64,000 bases of DNA from Oscillospiraceae bacterium (GCA_015067565.1 SVMF01000003.1:1-64000); one strand, 5' to 3'. Counted from the stretch's first letter, positions 16,600 through 25,141 are shown. Notes: generated by a model not told the origin, from the letters alone. Translations and numbers: made by a program.

Positions 16600-18030
16600 T
16601 TATTTGCAAAGCAGTTTGGTATAAAGCTGCATATATTCACCGGCAGGAACCTGCCAGCTAAAATCGATCTGCATATTGCGCTTTGCAAGCGCATTGAACG
16701 CATCGCGCTCGTTGTAGTACATCGCAACGGCACGGTCGATGGCATCGAGGAATGCCTCACCGTTGTAGTCGCCGAAGGTAAAGCCTCTGCCCTCGCCGCT
16801 TTCGGGATCAAACGGAGGAACCGTATCCTTCAGGCCGCCGGTCTCGGCAACGATCGGCACTGCGCCGTAGCGCATGGCGATGATCTGCGACAGACCGCAA
16901 GGCTCAGACTTTGACGGCATCAAATACATATCGACACCGGCATACACTCTGCAGGCCAGCTTCGGATCAAAGGCCAGCTTAACACAGACCTTGCCCGGAT
17001 ACTGCTTCTGCAGGGCGCTGAGCACACATTCGTACTGACGCTCGCCCGTGCCTACAATGACAAGCTGTACATCTCTTTGCAGCAGCTTGTGGGCAATGTA
17101 GCACACAAGGTCGATGCCCTTATGGCCGGCCAGACGGGTGACCATGCCCAAAATCGGCGTGTCTACCTCGGTGTTGAGTCCCAGCTCCTGACGCAGCGCA
17201 CGCTTGTTATCCCATTTACCGAGCATATCCTCTGCGCTGTAGTTGGCCACGAGAGCCTTGTCCGTAGCAGGATCGTAGACATCGGTGGCAATACCGTTTG
17301 TGATGCCGCACAGCGGCACATCACGCAAAATGCCGTCAAGCCTGTGGGCGAAGTAGGGAAGGCACAGCTCCTTGGCATAGGTCTCGGAGACGGTCGTGAC
17401 CATATCGGCCATCACGATGGCACCCTTCATCATATTAATAGAGCCGTCGAAGGTCATATGGCCGCGGAAGAACTCCGGCAGGCCCAGCGTGCTCTCAAAG
17501 AAGCTCTGATCGGCCCAGCCCTGATATTCCACATTGTGGATGGTGAAGATCGTCTTGGTCTCCGGGCACCAGTTCTGATACAGCGCACGGCAGTAGACCA
17601 CACCCATAGCGCTCTGCCAGTCGTGGCAGTGCAGGATGTCGGGCTTGAAGTCGAGGTAATACAGCGCCGCCATCGCTGCCTTGGAGTAGTAGGCGAAGCG
17701 CTCACCGTCGTCAAAGTCACCGTAGATCGCATTTCTGGTGCCGAAATAGTAATCGTTGTCGATGAAATAGATCTGCAGCTTCTTGCGGCGGCTCTTGAGG
17801 CGGAAAATGCCGACATAACTCTCGCGCCAGGCCAGCTCCATAGTGAACGAGCCGACCGACTCGGTCTTGATCGTCGGATCCTGCTTGATCTTCTTATAAT
17901 ACGGCAGGAACAAAGCAACCTCATTCCCCTTGATCTTCGCCAGCTCTGCGGGCAGGGCCTGCATCACATCGCCCAAACCACCGGTCTTGACATACGGTGC
18001 CGCCTCAGAAGCAAGCATAGCAATTCTCAT
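16600..18030 (-). CDS. glgA: Glycogen synthase (ADP-glucose type)
   Basis: A 476-residue GT5 glucosyltransferase extending alpha-1,4-glucan chains from ADP-glucose. The N-terminal motif APYVKTGGLGDV, the LHCHDW stretch and the C-terminal SKSEPCGLSQIIAMRYGAVPIV with ETGGLKDT are diagnostic. The ATG at 18028-18030 overlaps the glgD stop as ATGA; a longer reading upstream overlaps glgD and is not needed. It is the fourth gene in the glycogen operon, between glgD and glgP. Confidence 0.96.
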   Translation of the reverse strand: MRIAMLASEAAPYVKTGGLGDVMQALPAELAKIKGNEVALFLPYYKKIKQDPTIKTESVGSFTMELAWRESYVGIFRLKSRRKKLQIYFIDNDYYFGTRNAIYGDFDDGERFAYYSKAAMAALYYLDFKPDILHCHDWQSAMGVVYCRALYQNWCPETKTIFTIHNVEYQGWADQSFFESTLGLPEFFRGHMTFDGSINMMKGAIVMADMVTTVSETYAKELCLPYFAHRLDGILRDVPLCGITNGIATDVYDPATDKALVANYSAEDMLGKWDNKRALRQELGLNTEVDTPILGMVTRLAGHKGIDLVCYIAHKLLQRDVQLVIVGTGERQYECVLSALQKQYPGKVCVKLAFDPKLACRVYAGVDMYLMPSKSEPCGLSQIIAMRYGAVPIVAETGGLKDTVPPFDPESGEGRGFTFGDYNGEAFLDAIDRAVAMYYNERDAFNALAKRNMQIDFSWQVPAGEYMQLYTKLLCK

Positions 18031-19151
18031 ACGATCGCTCCCCTCTTCAGTACGATCGGATGCTCCTTCGTGCCACACAGCTTCTTACCGGGACGCACGA
18101 CGACATCCTTGTCCAAAATCACATACTGCAGATCCGCACCCTCGCCGATGACGGTATCCTGCATAATAATGCTGTCACGAACACTTGCACCCGCTGCCAG
18201 CTTGACGCCGCGGAAGAACAATGTATCTTCAGCCTTGCCGTTGAGCACGCAGCCGTCGGCAACGATACAGTTGTCGATCTCAGAGTGCTCACCATAGGAG
18301 GCAGGAACCTCGTCACGGACCTTTGTGTAGATCGTGCGGTTCTGACGCATGAACAGGCCATGACGAACCTTCGGATCGAGCAGAGCCATACTGTTGTTGT
18401 AATATTCCTGCAGGTTCTCGTTGAACAATGCAACACCCCGGAACCGGTAGACATTTACCTTTTCAGCCGCCTCAATAAAAGCATGCAGCACGATGTCACG
18501 CTCGAAATGATAGCGGTTGTGCGCAACGGCCTGCTCGACAATATCCATCAGCATCTCACGACGCATGACATAAATGCCCATGGAGGCCAGATAGTCCTTC
18601 TGGGCCGTCATCTCGACGACCATATCCGATGCATGGCCCTTCTCATCGAGCTTCACAGCCAGGTCGATCATCTTCCGGCCATCGCTGATGCCGTCCTTGA
18701 CCACGACCGTGACATCCGCGCCCGAGGCAACATGATCCTCGATGACCTCACGGAAGTCGATGGCGCACAGCACCGAGCAGTTTGCCATGACGACATAGTC
18801 CTCTTTGGAATAGGCCAGGAAGTTCATGGCCGAGTGGATCGCCTCCAGCTTACCTCTGTAAAGGCCGTTGTGTGCCAGAGCATAGGGAGTCAAAAATTCC
18901 AGACCCCCCTCTTCCAGATCCAGATCCCACTCCTGACCGGAGCCGATGTGGTTCATCAGAGACTGATACTTGTCCTTGGTGATCAGGCCGATATGTCGGA
19001 TGCCGGAGTTTGTCATATTTGACAGAGGGAAGTCGACCTGACGATAACGGCCGCCATAGGGCACAGAGGCCATCGTACGATTGGCCGTCAGGTCACCGAG
19101 ATTGCTGTGGTCATAAATACTTGCGAAAACAATACCCATTGCTGTATTCAT
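18027..19151 (-). CDS. glgD: Glucose-1-phosphate adenylyltransferase regulatory subunit GlgD
   Basis: A 374-residue paralogue of GlgC. It keeps VPYGGRYRQVDFPLSNMTNSGI, but the N-terminal nucleotide loop is degenerate: MGIVFASIYDHSNLGDLTANR stands where GlgC has the Gly-Gly-x-Gly-x-Arg-Leu loop. In Bacillus and Clostridium relatives such GlgD subunits are poorly active alone and modulate GlgC. It follows glgC by 18 bases and overlaps glgA by four, suggesting balanced synthesis of the complex. Confidence 0.93.
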   Translation of the reverse strand: MNTAMGIVFASIYDHSNLGDLTANRTMASVPYGGRYRQVDFPLSNMTNSGIRHIGLITKDKYQSLMNHIGSGQEWDLDLEEGGLEFLTPYALAHNGLYRGKLEAIHSAMNFLAYSKEDYVVMANCSVLCAIDFREVIEDHVASGADVTVVVKDGISDGRKMIDLAVKLDEKGHASDMVVEMTAQKDYLASMGIYVMRREMLMDIVEQAVAHNRYHFERDIVLHAFIEAAEKVNVYRFRGVALFNENLQEYYNNSMALLDPKVRHGLFMRQNRTIYTKVRDEVPASYGEHSEIDNCIVADGCVLNGKAEDTLFFRGVKLAAGASVRDSIIMQDTVIGEGADLQYVILDKDVVVRPGKKLCGTKEHPIVLKRGAIV

Positions 19152-19169
19152 CGTTCGTACCTCCCTATC

Positions 19170-20357
19170 TTAGTAGATCTCGCCGGGCTTGATGGATGTG
19201 TTCTCCGCAACGATCTTGCCCTTTCCGATCACGCTGATTTTCTTTTCCTCACCGTCGGCGAAGATGCCACCGATGACGCTGCCACGGCAGATGCGACAAT
19301 CCTCACCGATGATCGCATGGCGGACAATCGCACCCGATTCGATCACGACATCGGGCATAATCACGCTGTCTTCCACGATGGCGCCCTTTTCAATCACGCA
19401 GCCGGTGGAGATGATGGAATGCTTGACATTGCCGCAGATCTCGCAGCCCTCGGCAATGAAGCAGTTGCTGTTCTTCGATTCCTTCGCAATGAAGGTCGAC
19501 GGCATAGCATAGTTACGGGCGTAGATACGCTCGCCCTTCTCACCATAGATGTTGAACTCGGGGTTCTCGCCAAGAAGCTCCATATTCGCCTCCCACAGGG
19601 AGTTGATCGTGCCGACATCCTTCCAGTAGCCCTGGAACTCGTAGGCAAAGAGCTTATGTCCGGAGTTCAGCAGTGCGGGGATGACATTCTTGCCGAAGTC
19701 GTTTTCACTCTCGGGATCCTCCTCATCGGCGATAAGGAACTGCTTGAGGATGCTCCACTTGAAGATGTAAATGCCCATAGAGGCATTGGTGCTCTTGGGT
19801 ACCTTCGGCTTCTCCTCGAACTCGTAGATCGAGCCGTCGGCATTGGTGTTCATGATGCCGAAGCGGCTGGCCTCCGCCAGCGGAACCGTACGCACAGCGA
19901 TGGTGCAGTCGGCATCGTTTTTGATGTGATGGCGCAGCATGGCAGCATAGTCCATCTTGTAAATATGGTCACCCGAGAGGATCAGGACATTGTCCGGGTC
20001 GTAGCGCTCAATGAAGGGAATGTTCTGATAGATGGCATTGGCAGTGCCCTTGTACCACTCCGACTTCTGGCTCTTGGCATACGGCGGCAGGACCTGCACA
20101 CCGCCGTGTGAGCGGTTCAGGCGCCACGGCTGACCGTTTCCGATATACTCATTGAGCTCCAGCGGCTGATACTGCGTCAAAATGCCAACGGTATCGATTC
20201 CCGAGTTGACACAGTTTGACAGGGGAAAATCGATGATGCGGTACTTACCGCCGAACGGAACGGCAGGCTTGGCGGTATTCTCCGTCAAGACCATCAGACG
20301 GCTGCCCTGACCACCGGCCAGCAGCATGGCGACACAATGCTTTTTAGGGAAGTTCAT
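19170..20357 (-). CDS. glgC: Glucose-1-phosphate adenylyltransferase catalytic subunit
   Basis: A 395-residue enzyme making ADP-glucose, the committed step of glycogen synthesis. The N-terminal loop [12 protein letters not shown] is intact, followed by [19 protein letters not shown], and [12 protein letters not shown] and FEEKPK mark the active site. The C-terminal part is a left-handed beta-helix of hexapeptide repeats. It starts 19 bases after glgB and is followed by glgD. Confidence 0.96.
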   Translation of the reverse strand: MNFPKKHCVAMLLAGGQGSRLMVLTENTAKPAVPFGGKYRIIDFPLSNCVNSGIDTVGILTQYQPLELNEYIGNGQPWRLNRSHGGVQVLPPYAKSQKSEWYKGTANAIYQNIPFIERYDPDNVLILSGDHIYKMDYAAMLRHHIKNDADCTIAVRTVPLAEASRFGIMNTNADGSIYEFEEKPKVPKSTNASMGIYIFKWSILKQFLIADEEDPESENDFGKNVIPALLNSGHKLFAYEFQGYWKDVGTINSLWEANMELLGENPEFNIYGEKGERIYARNYAMPSTFIAKESKNSNCFIAEGCEICGNVKHSIISTGCVIEKGAIVEDSVIMPDVVIESGAIVRHAIIGEDCRICRGSVIGGIFADGEEKKISVIGKGKIVAENTSIKPGEIY

Positions 20358-20376
20358 AGCTCATCTCTCCTTGTCA

Positions 20377-22266
20377 TTATTTCACTTTTCGTTGGGTAAT
20401 CTTGCGTTTATAGAAGGTCGCAGACATCGGCGCAAGCGTGAACTCGCCCGAGTATTCCAAACCATGCATGGGGATTTTCTGTGCGGTTACGGCAGGAAGC
20501 TCCATACCGCTGCCGCCGTATTTGCTGTCGTCACTGTTGAGGATCGGCGCGTAAACGCCGTTGCGAGGCAGACCTAAGCGATAGCCGGTTCTTGCCACGG
20601 GGCAGAAATTGCACACCGCAATGATCTCGCGGCCTCTGCGGTCGATGCGGCGGAAGGCGATCACGCTGTTGTCGCAGTCGTCGGCGCTGATCCATTGGAA
20701 GCCGTTCCAGTCGCTGTCGTTGTTCCAGAAGCTACTGTTGTCCAGATAGAAATGGTTCAGATCGCGGACAAAATCCTGCAGCTTGCGATGGCTCTCGTAT
20801 TCCAGCAGCATCCAATCCAGCCCCTGATCATATTTCCACTCGATGAACTGGCCGAATTCATTGCCCATAAAGCTGAGTTTTTTGCCGGGATGTGCCATCA
20901 TGAACCCATAGTAGGCACGAAGATTGTTGAACTTCATGCCGTAATCGCCGGGCATTTTGTTAATCAGGGAGGCCTTGCCATGCACGACCTCGTCGTGCGA
21001 CAGCGGCAGAATGAAATTCTCGCTGTAGGCATAGCTCATCGTGAAGGTCAGACAGTTGTGGCTGCCCTTACGCCACAGCGGATCGAGCGCCATATAACGC
21101 AGCGTGTCATTCATCCAGCCCATGTTCCACTTGAACAGGAACCCCAGACCACCGTCGTAGTCCGGCTTGGTGACCATCGGGAAGGCCGTCGACTCCTCCG
21201 CGCAGGTAATGGCATTGCGCCGCACCGAGAAAACAGCTCGATTGAGCTTGCGCAAAAATGTGATCGCCTCGAGGTTCTCCTTGCCGCCGTACTTGTTCGG
21301 ACGGTATTCGCTGCGGCCGTAGTCCAGATAGAGCATCGCCGCAACGGCATCGACACGGATGCCGTCCACATGATACATTTCCATCCAGTAGACCGCATTG
21401 GAGATCAGGAATGACTGCACCTCTCCCCGACCAAAGTCGAAGATTCTGGTCGTCCAGTCCGGATGCTCGTTCATCATCGGGTCAGCCAGCTCATAGCAGC
21501 AGGTACCGTCAAATTCATACAGACCGTACTCATCCTTCGGGAAGTGTGCCGGCACCCAGTCCAGAAGCACACCGATCCCCGCCTGGTGGCACTTGTCGAC
21601 AAATTTCATGAATTGCTTCGGTTCGCCGTAGCGGGCCGTCGGCGCATAGTACCCCGTTACCTGATAGCCCCAGGAGGGGTCAAAGGGATGCTCGGCAACC
21701 GGCATCAGCTCAATGTGCGTGTAACCCATATCCTTCAGATACGGCACCAGCTCGTCAGCCAGCTCATCATAGCTGTAAACGCTGCCATCTGTCTTGCGTT
21801 TCCAGGAGCCCAGATGCATTTCATAGATGTTCATCGGACTGTCGAGCAGCTTTTTCTTACCCTGCGCCCGACGGTAGGCCGCATCCTTCCACTCATAGCC
21901 ATCCAAAGTGCAAATACGTCCGGAGGTGTCCGGAAGCGAGGTGGTGCGGAAGGCATAGGGGTCTGTCTTGAACACTGTGGAGCCATCGGCCCTGCGAACA
22001 AAGAATTTGTAAGCGTCGCCCTCCTTGGCGTACGGTGAAAAGGCTTCCCAGATGCCGTACTCCACCCTACACATCGGGAGATCCTCACAGTTCCAGAAAT
22101 TCCAGTCACCTACAACAGATACCGCCTGCGCATTCGGAGCCCAGACACGGAATACAAAGCCCTCCGCATCCTGCCGCACCTGCGCATGACAGCCGAGGAA
22201 TGTGTATGCATGCAGCTCATCGCCGCAGACAAAGCGCTTGAAATAATTGTGCAAATTTTGCTCCAT
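20377..22266 (-). CDS. glgB: 1,4-alpha-glucan branching enzyme
   Basis: A 629-residue GH13/CBM48 enzyme that introduces alpha-1,6 branches. The CBM48 domain (FRVWAPNAQAVSVVGDWNFW) precedes the barrel, with catalytic-region motifs GVLLDWVPAHF, GIRVDAVAAMLYLDY, TCAEESTAFP and LPLSHDEVVHGK. It begins the glycogen operon behind a good promoter. The ribosome site GGAGGATGAG is rather far (about 12 bases) from the ATG, which could lower its translation. GlgB-first order with glgC, glgD, glgA and glgP following is common in Firmicutes. Confidence 0.95.
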   Translation of the reverse strand: MEQNLHNYFKRFVCGDELHAYTFLGCHAQVRQDAEGFVFRVWAPNAQAVSVVGDWNFWNCEDLPMCRVEYGIWEAFSPYAKEGDAYKFFVRRADGSTVFKTDPYAFRTTSLPDTSGRICTLDGYEWKDAAYRRAQGKKKLLDSPMNIYEMHLGSWKRKTDGSVYSYDELADELVPYLKDMGYTHIELMPVAEHPFDPSWGYQVTGYYAPTARYGEPKQFMKFVDKCHQAGIGVLLDWVPAHFPKDEYGLYEFDGTCCYELADPMMNEHPDWTTRIFDFGRGEVQSFLISNAVYWMEMYHVDGIRVDAVAAMLYLDYGRSEYRPNKYGGKENLEAITFLRKLNRAVFSVRRNAITCAEESTAFPMVTKPDYDGGLGFLFKWNMGWMNDTLRYMALDPLWRKGSHNCLTFTMSYAYSENFILPLSHDEVVHGKASLINKMPGDYGMKFNNLRAYYGFMMAHPGKKLSFMGNEFGQFIEWKYDQGLDWMLLEYESHRKLQDFVRDLNHFYLDNSSFWNNDSDWNGFQWISADDCDNSVIAFRRIDRRGREIIAVCNFCPVARTGYRLGLPRNGVYAPILNSDDSKYGGSGMELPAVTAQKIPMHGLEYSGEFTLAPMSATFYKRKITQRKVK

Positions 22267-22308
22267 TTGATCGCCTCATCCTCCTTCGGTATATAATTCA
22301 ACATTTTA

Positions 22309-22337
22309 AGTATACCACTTTGCACAAAAGAATGCAA
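22309..22337 (-). promoter_or_regulatory. Promoter of the glycogen operon
   Basis: On the minus strand TTGCAT (22332-22337) and TATACT (22309-22314) are 17 bases apart, a good sigma-A promoter about 45 bases before the glgB ATG. From here to the mgtE promoter (22338-22664) I see only AT-mixed sequence with no gene, long repeat or clear operator. Confidence 0.75.
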
Positions 22338-22664
22338 CTACATTTCTCATTTTATGATGGATTTGTTTAATTTTCCTTTTACATACGAAAAATCATGCCC
22401 TTTGCGTCGATTCTACCCCCGATTTGCCGTATTTTTGCTCGAAAATCGTCATATGAAACGCCAAATTTACAAAACCCCACAGCAATCTCACCGTATCTTT
22501 ATCCTTTCCTCAGGGGCGACTTTGTGTTGCGGTGCCCAAAATTTGTTGTTTGCATTCGCTCGCCAAATTTTGACGCCTGCCACTGCTTTTGACTTCCGAT
22601 CACATGGCAGCCTCAAAAATGCCCCGCTTCAGAAAATTCCGCCCTCTGTTCCTGATGTTTTTGC

Positions 22665-22693
22665 TTGACAAATGCAATTTTTGGGAATAAACT
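22665..22693 (+). promoter_or_regulatory. Promoter of the mgtE leader
   Basis: TTGACA at 22665-22670, a 17-base spacer, and TAAACT at 22688-22693. It predicts a start of transcription near 22700, about 183 bases before the mgtE ATG, leaving room for a regulatory leader. Confidence 0.75.
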
Positions 22694-22699
22694 AATGTA

Positions 22700-22882
22700 T
22701 ACGGCAATTGCCGAATTGATTTTGAAGGAGGGACAGTCATGGATGCTGGGAGTAGTAACGGCACATCGGTAGGCCGAAGTCCGCAGGAGCCTCCGGGGAT
22801 CCGAGGCTGTCTGTAAATATTGGTCTGCCGTGCCGGCTTGCAGAATCTCTGACGATTTTTATGAATCAGGAGGTACAAACCG
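22700..22882 (+). promoter_or_regulatory. Long structured leader of mgtE, candidate Mg2+-responsive regulator
   Basis: The leader can pair extensively: ACGGCA (22756-) with TGCCGT (near 22836-22842), AGCCTC with GAGGCT around a 9-base loop (near 22788-22808), and GGACAG with CTGTCT. It carries a well-placed ribosome site GGAGGGA before a short reading frame, and the mgtE ribosome site CAGGAGG at its end. It does not fit the M-box consensus. A GGGAGTAG stretch recalls the yybP-ykoY manganese riboswitch, but the rest of that consensus is missing. Regulation by magnesium is inferred from the downstream gene. Confidence 0.5.
22739..22816 (+). CDS. Possible 25-residue leader peptide upstream of mgtE
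   Basis: The frame starts at an ATG six bases after GAAGGAGGGA and runs 25 codons to TAA. It is Gly/Ser-rich (MDAGSSNG) and ends SPQEPPGIRGCL. An acidic residue beside paired prolines near the end is reminiscent of leader peptides, such as MgtL of enterobacteria, whose translation senses Mg2+. The frame overlaps the AGCCTC/GAGGCT hairpin, so ribosome position could change folding. It may equally be a chance frame inside a structured RNA. Confidence 0.35.
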   Translation: MDAGSSNGTSVGRSPQEPPGIRGCL

Positions 22883-24256
22883 ATGGCAGAGTATAGCGTA
22901 ACCATCGCAGGCACCCTGACAACGCTGATTTCCGAACGGAAATACACCACGGTACGCGATATTCTTGTAACGATGAACCCGTCGGATATCGCCTACATCT
23001 TCGCAGAGCTCGAGGAGGATCGTCTGCCGATCTTCTTCCGCCTTCTGCCGAAGGAGCTTGCAGCAGAAACCTTCGTTGAAATGGAGCCCGATGCGCAGGA
23101 GCTGATGATCCGTGCCTTCTCCGACAGTGAGCTACGCGAAATGGTCAACGAGCTTTATGTCGACGATGCCGTCGACCTGATCGAGGAAATGCCGGCCAAT
23201 GTGGTCAAGCGCATTTTATCGCAGGCCGATCCGCAGCTGCGCAAGGAGATCAACGAAATCCTTCGCTATCCTGAAAATTCCGCGGGCTCGATCATGACCA
23301 CGGAATATGTCTCCCTGCGACCTGCCATGACCGTCGAAGAGGCCATCTTGCGCATCCGCCGCACGGGATACGACAAAGAAACCATTTACACCTGCTATGT
23401 CACTCGCGACCGTACCCTTCTGGGTCTGGTCACGGTCAAGGATCTTCTCCTGGCCGAGGATGACGAAATGCCTATCAGCGAGATCATGGAAACCAATGTG
23501 ATCTCCGTCAACACCCACACCGACCAGGAAGAGGTCGCACAGATGTTCTCGAAATACAATTTCCTTGCCTTCCCCGTGGTCGATGCCGAGTACCGCATGG
23601 TCGGTATCGTCACTTTCGATGACGCAATGGATGTCATGGAAGACGAGGCCACCGAGGATATCGAGCTCATGAGCGGTATGATGCCGTCGGAGAACACCTA
23701 TCTTCGTTCTTCGGTCTTCGAGCTGTTCAAAAACCGAATTTTCTGGCTGATGCTCATGATGTTCTCCGCCACCTTCACCGGCATGATCATCACCGGCTTT
23801 GAGGATGCCTTAGCCGCGCAGGTCGTTCTGACCGCCTTCATTCCGATGCTCATGGGTACAGGCGGTAACTCCGGCTCGCAGTCGTCTGTTATGGTCATCC
23901 GTGCTCTGTCGCTGGGTGAGCTGGAATTTTCCGATTTCTGGCGCGTCGTGTGGAAGGAGATCCGCACCTCGGTGCTGTGCGGCATTGCCCTTTCGGTCGC
24001 CTGCTTCGGCAAGCTGATCTTCATCGACAAGCTGCTGCTCGGCAATACCGAGATCACCTATCTCGTTGCAACCGTTGTTTGCATTACCATGGCGCTGACG
24101 GTCTTGTTTGCCAAGGTGATCGGTGCGATGCTACCGATGCTGGCCAAGAAGATCGGCCTCGACCCGGCCGTTATGGCAAGTCCGTTCATCACGACCATCG
24201 TTGATACGCTCTCGCTGCTGGTATACTTCGCCGTTGCGAATCTCATTTTGTTGTAA
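22883..24256 (+). CDS. mgtE: Magnesium transporter MgtE
   Basis: A 457-residue Mg2+ channel. The order is an N-terminal MgtE_N helical domain (~20-135), two CBS domains (~140-260; TTEYVSLRPAMTVEEAI and MFSKYNFLAFPVVD), a plug helix, and five membrane helices with the pore signature FIPMLMGTGGNSGSQSS. In characterised homologues the cytoplasmic domains bind Mg2+ and close the pore. The start follows CAGGAGG at proper distance. It is monocistronic, ending at a strong bidirectional terminator. Confidence 0.96.
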   Translation: MAEYSVTIAGTLTTLISERKYTTVRDILVTMNPSDIAYIFAELEEDRLPIFFRLLPKELAAETFVEMEPDAQELMIRAFSDSELREMVNELYVDDAVDLIEEMPANVVKRILSQADPQLRKEINEILRYPENSAGSIMTTEYVSLRPAMTVEEAILRIRRTGYDKETIYTCYVTRDRTLLGLVTVKDLLLAEDDEMPISEIMETNVISVNTHTDQEEVAQMFSKYNFLAFPVVDAEYRMVGIVTFDDAMDVMEDEATEDIELMSGMMPSENTYLRSSVFELFKNRIFWLMLMMFSATFTGMIITGFEDALAAQVVLTAFIPMLMGTGGNSGSQSSVMVIRALSLGELEFSDFWRVVWKEIRTSVLCGIALSVACFGKLIFIDKLLLGNTEITYLVATVVCITMALTVLFAKVIGAMLPMLAKKIGLDPAVMASPFITTIVDTLSLLVYFAVANLILL

Positions 24257-24283
24257 ACAGACAATCGTTCTGCAGCAGCATAT

Positions 24284-24318
24284 AAAAAACAGATGTCGAA
24301 ACCGACATCTGTTTTTTT
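24284..24318. terminator. Bidirectional terminator between mgtE and SRP RNA
   Basis: A 10-bp perfect stem (ACAGATGTCG, 24289-24298, with CGACATCTGT, 24303-24312) and 4-base loop has a T run on the right and an A run on the left. It ends mgtE on the plus strand and the SRP RNA on the minus strand. Confidence 0.9.
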
Positions 24319-24320
24319 AT

Positions 24321-24623
24321 GATTCGACCCATGGTAAGATCGCACACCCGTATTTGAATCTGCAACCATACTCGTTTCCCGTGCAGCCAGCTCAGAAACG
24401 GCTGGCTCGCGGCACACGAACAGATCCGCTTAATGCTGCTCGGTTCCCCGCCTGACATGGTTCACGGGAGCTCGTTGCGCGAGACCGACTCCTCAACACC
24501 GCTTACACGGACAGACAGCACAGCACAGACCCGGGTACGGGAGTTCATCCCTGCTATAGCGGATTGCAGGTGACAGGGCACCGCTATCTCCCCGACTAGT
24601 GCGACCTTACCATGGGTCGAATC
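24321..24623 (-). ncRNA. ffs: Signal recognition particle RNA, large Gram-positive type
   Basis: Read on the minus strand, the ends pair over about 23 bases (GATTCGACCCATGGTAA with its complement), forming helix 5. Near the 5' end is the Alu-domain stretch GTCGGGGAGATAGCGGTG followed by CCTGCAATCCGCTATAGCAG. Near the middle is the S-domain helix 8: TGTCAGG, then CGG-GGAA-CCG, a GGAA tetraloop, then AGCAGC, the Ffh binding site. Size (~300 nt) suits the Bacillus/Clostridium class with Alu domain. It is followed at once by an intrinsic terminator. Exact ends are uncertain by several bases. Confidence 0.93.
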
Positions 24624-24631
24624 GTTATGAA

Positions 24632-24640
24632 ATTATGCCA
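24632..24640 (-). promoter_or_regulatory. Extended -10 promoter for SRP RNA overlapping the acpP stop codon
   Basis: On the minus strand TGGCATAAT gives a TG-n extended -10 element whose CATAAT contains the TAA stop of acpP. Its distance to the predicted SRP RNA 5' end (about 8 bases) is right. No good -35 hexamer is seen 17 bases upstream, which an extended -10 promoter can tolerate. Cotranscription with acpP and later processing is the alternative. Confidence 0.45.
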
Positions 24641-24857
24641 GCTTGTCTTCGATGAAATCTGCCAACTCGCCGATGGTCTCGAGCTTCATATCGCCATCCA
24701 TCTCGAAATCAATGCCCAGCTCCTCCTCCATGTACATGACCATCTCGACCATGTCCAGGGAATCGACATGCAGACTCTCGAAGGTAGTGTTGCGATCCAT
24801 ATCTTCTACGGGAATCTCAAGCTGTTCGGAAAGGTACTTTCTGATTCTGTTATACAT
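24633..24857 (-). CDS. acpP: Acyl carrier protein
   Basis: A 74-residue acidic protein of normal length. The phosphopantetheine attachment serine is Ser33 in VDSLDMVEMV. It carries fatty acyl intermediates as thioesters. The start follows GGAGGACTTGGT. It stands apart from any fatty-acid gene cluster and from plsX, so it may be a second or specialised carrier, but the sequence is that of an ordinary ACP with the usual acidic helix II. It is directly followed by the SRP RNA gene. Confidence 0.92.
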   Translation of the reverse strand: MYNRIRKYLSEQLEIPVEDMDRNTTFESLHVDSLDMVEMVMYMEEELGIDFEMDGDMKLETIGELADFIEDKLA

Positions 24858-24896
24858 ACCAAGTCCTCCATATAAGTTTTACAAAGCACAAGATAT

Positions 24897-24924
24897 ATCA
24901 TACGAATTTTTTTGATAATGTCAA
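24897..24924 (-). promoter_or_regulatory. Promoter of acpP
   Basis: On the minus strand TTGACA (24919-24924), a 16-base spacer and TATGAT (24897-24902) lie about 40 bases before the acpP start. This separates acpP from the rpoD operon upstream. Confidence 0.75.
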
Positions 24925-24934
24925 GAGAAATTTT

Positions 24935-25141
24935 TTAGCGCAGGAAATCTTTTAGCGGTTTCGACCGTCCAAGCGGTATTTGTTTCCTCATAGATTTCCC
25001 CACGACCTGACGAATACGGCCGCAAGAAACAGCGAAATGCGCCGCCGCTTCCTCCTGTGTATGCATCTTTCCATCGGTTATGCCATCCAGATAATCCAGG
25101 ATTTCGTTTTCCGCTGCCGTCAGATTTTTCAAGCGTTCCAT
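24935..25141 (-). CDS. Free-standing sigma-70 region 4-like protein
   Basis: A 68-residue protein. Residues 7-68 align without gaps to the last 62 residues of the RpoD encoded just upstream; I count 28 identities by eye (about 45%). Shared landmarks are DG-MHT-EE, the recognition helix frame RIRQ and the terminus RSKxLKDF. Differences fall in the helix-turn-helix ([13 protein letters not shown] in RpoD, SCGRIRQVVGKSM here). It therefore keeps a region 4.2 fold but no core-binding region 2. It starts 16 bases after rpoD with a GGGAGGG site. It could bind -35 DNA, or the RNA polymerase beta flap, or activators. Function is not known. Confidence 0.8.
   Translation of the reverse strand: MERLKNLTAAENEILDYLDGITDGKMHTQEEAAAHFAVSCGRIRQVVGKSMRKQIPLGRSKPLKDFLR

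Noticed and set aside
22700..22882. M-box or yybP-ykoY riboswitch for mgtE
   Set aside because: GGGAGTAG resembles part of the yybP-ykoY consensus, but the remaining conserved loops are missing, and M-box signature stretches are not found. Kept as an unclassified leader.
24633..24857. D-alanyl carrier protein instead of ACP
   Set aside because: No dlt genes adjacent, and the acidic helix II after DSLDMVEMV is typical of fatty-acid ACPs.
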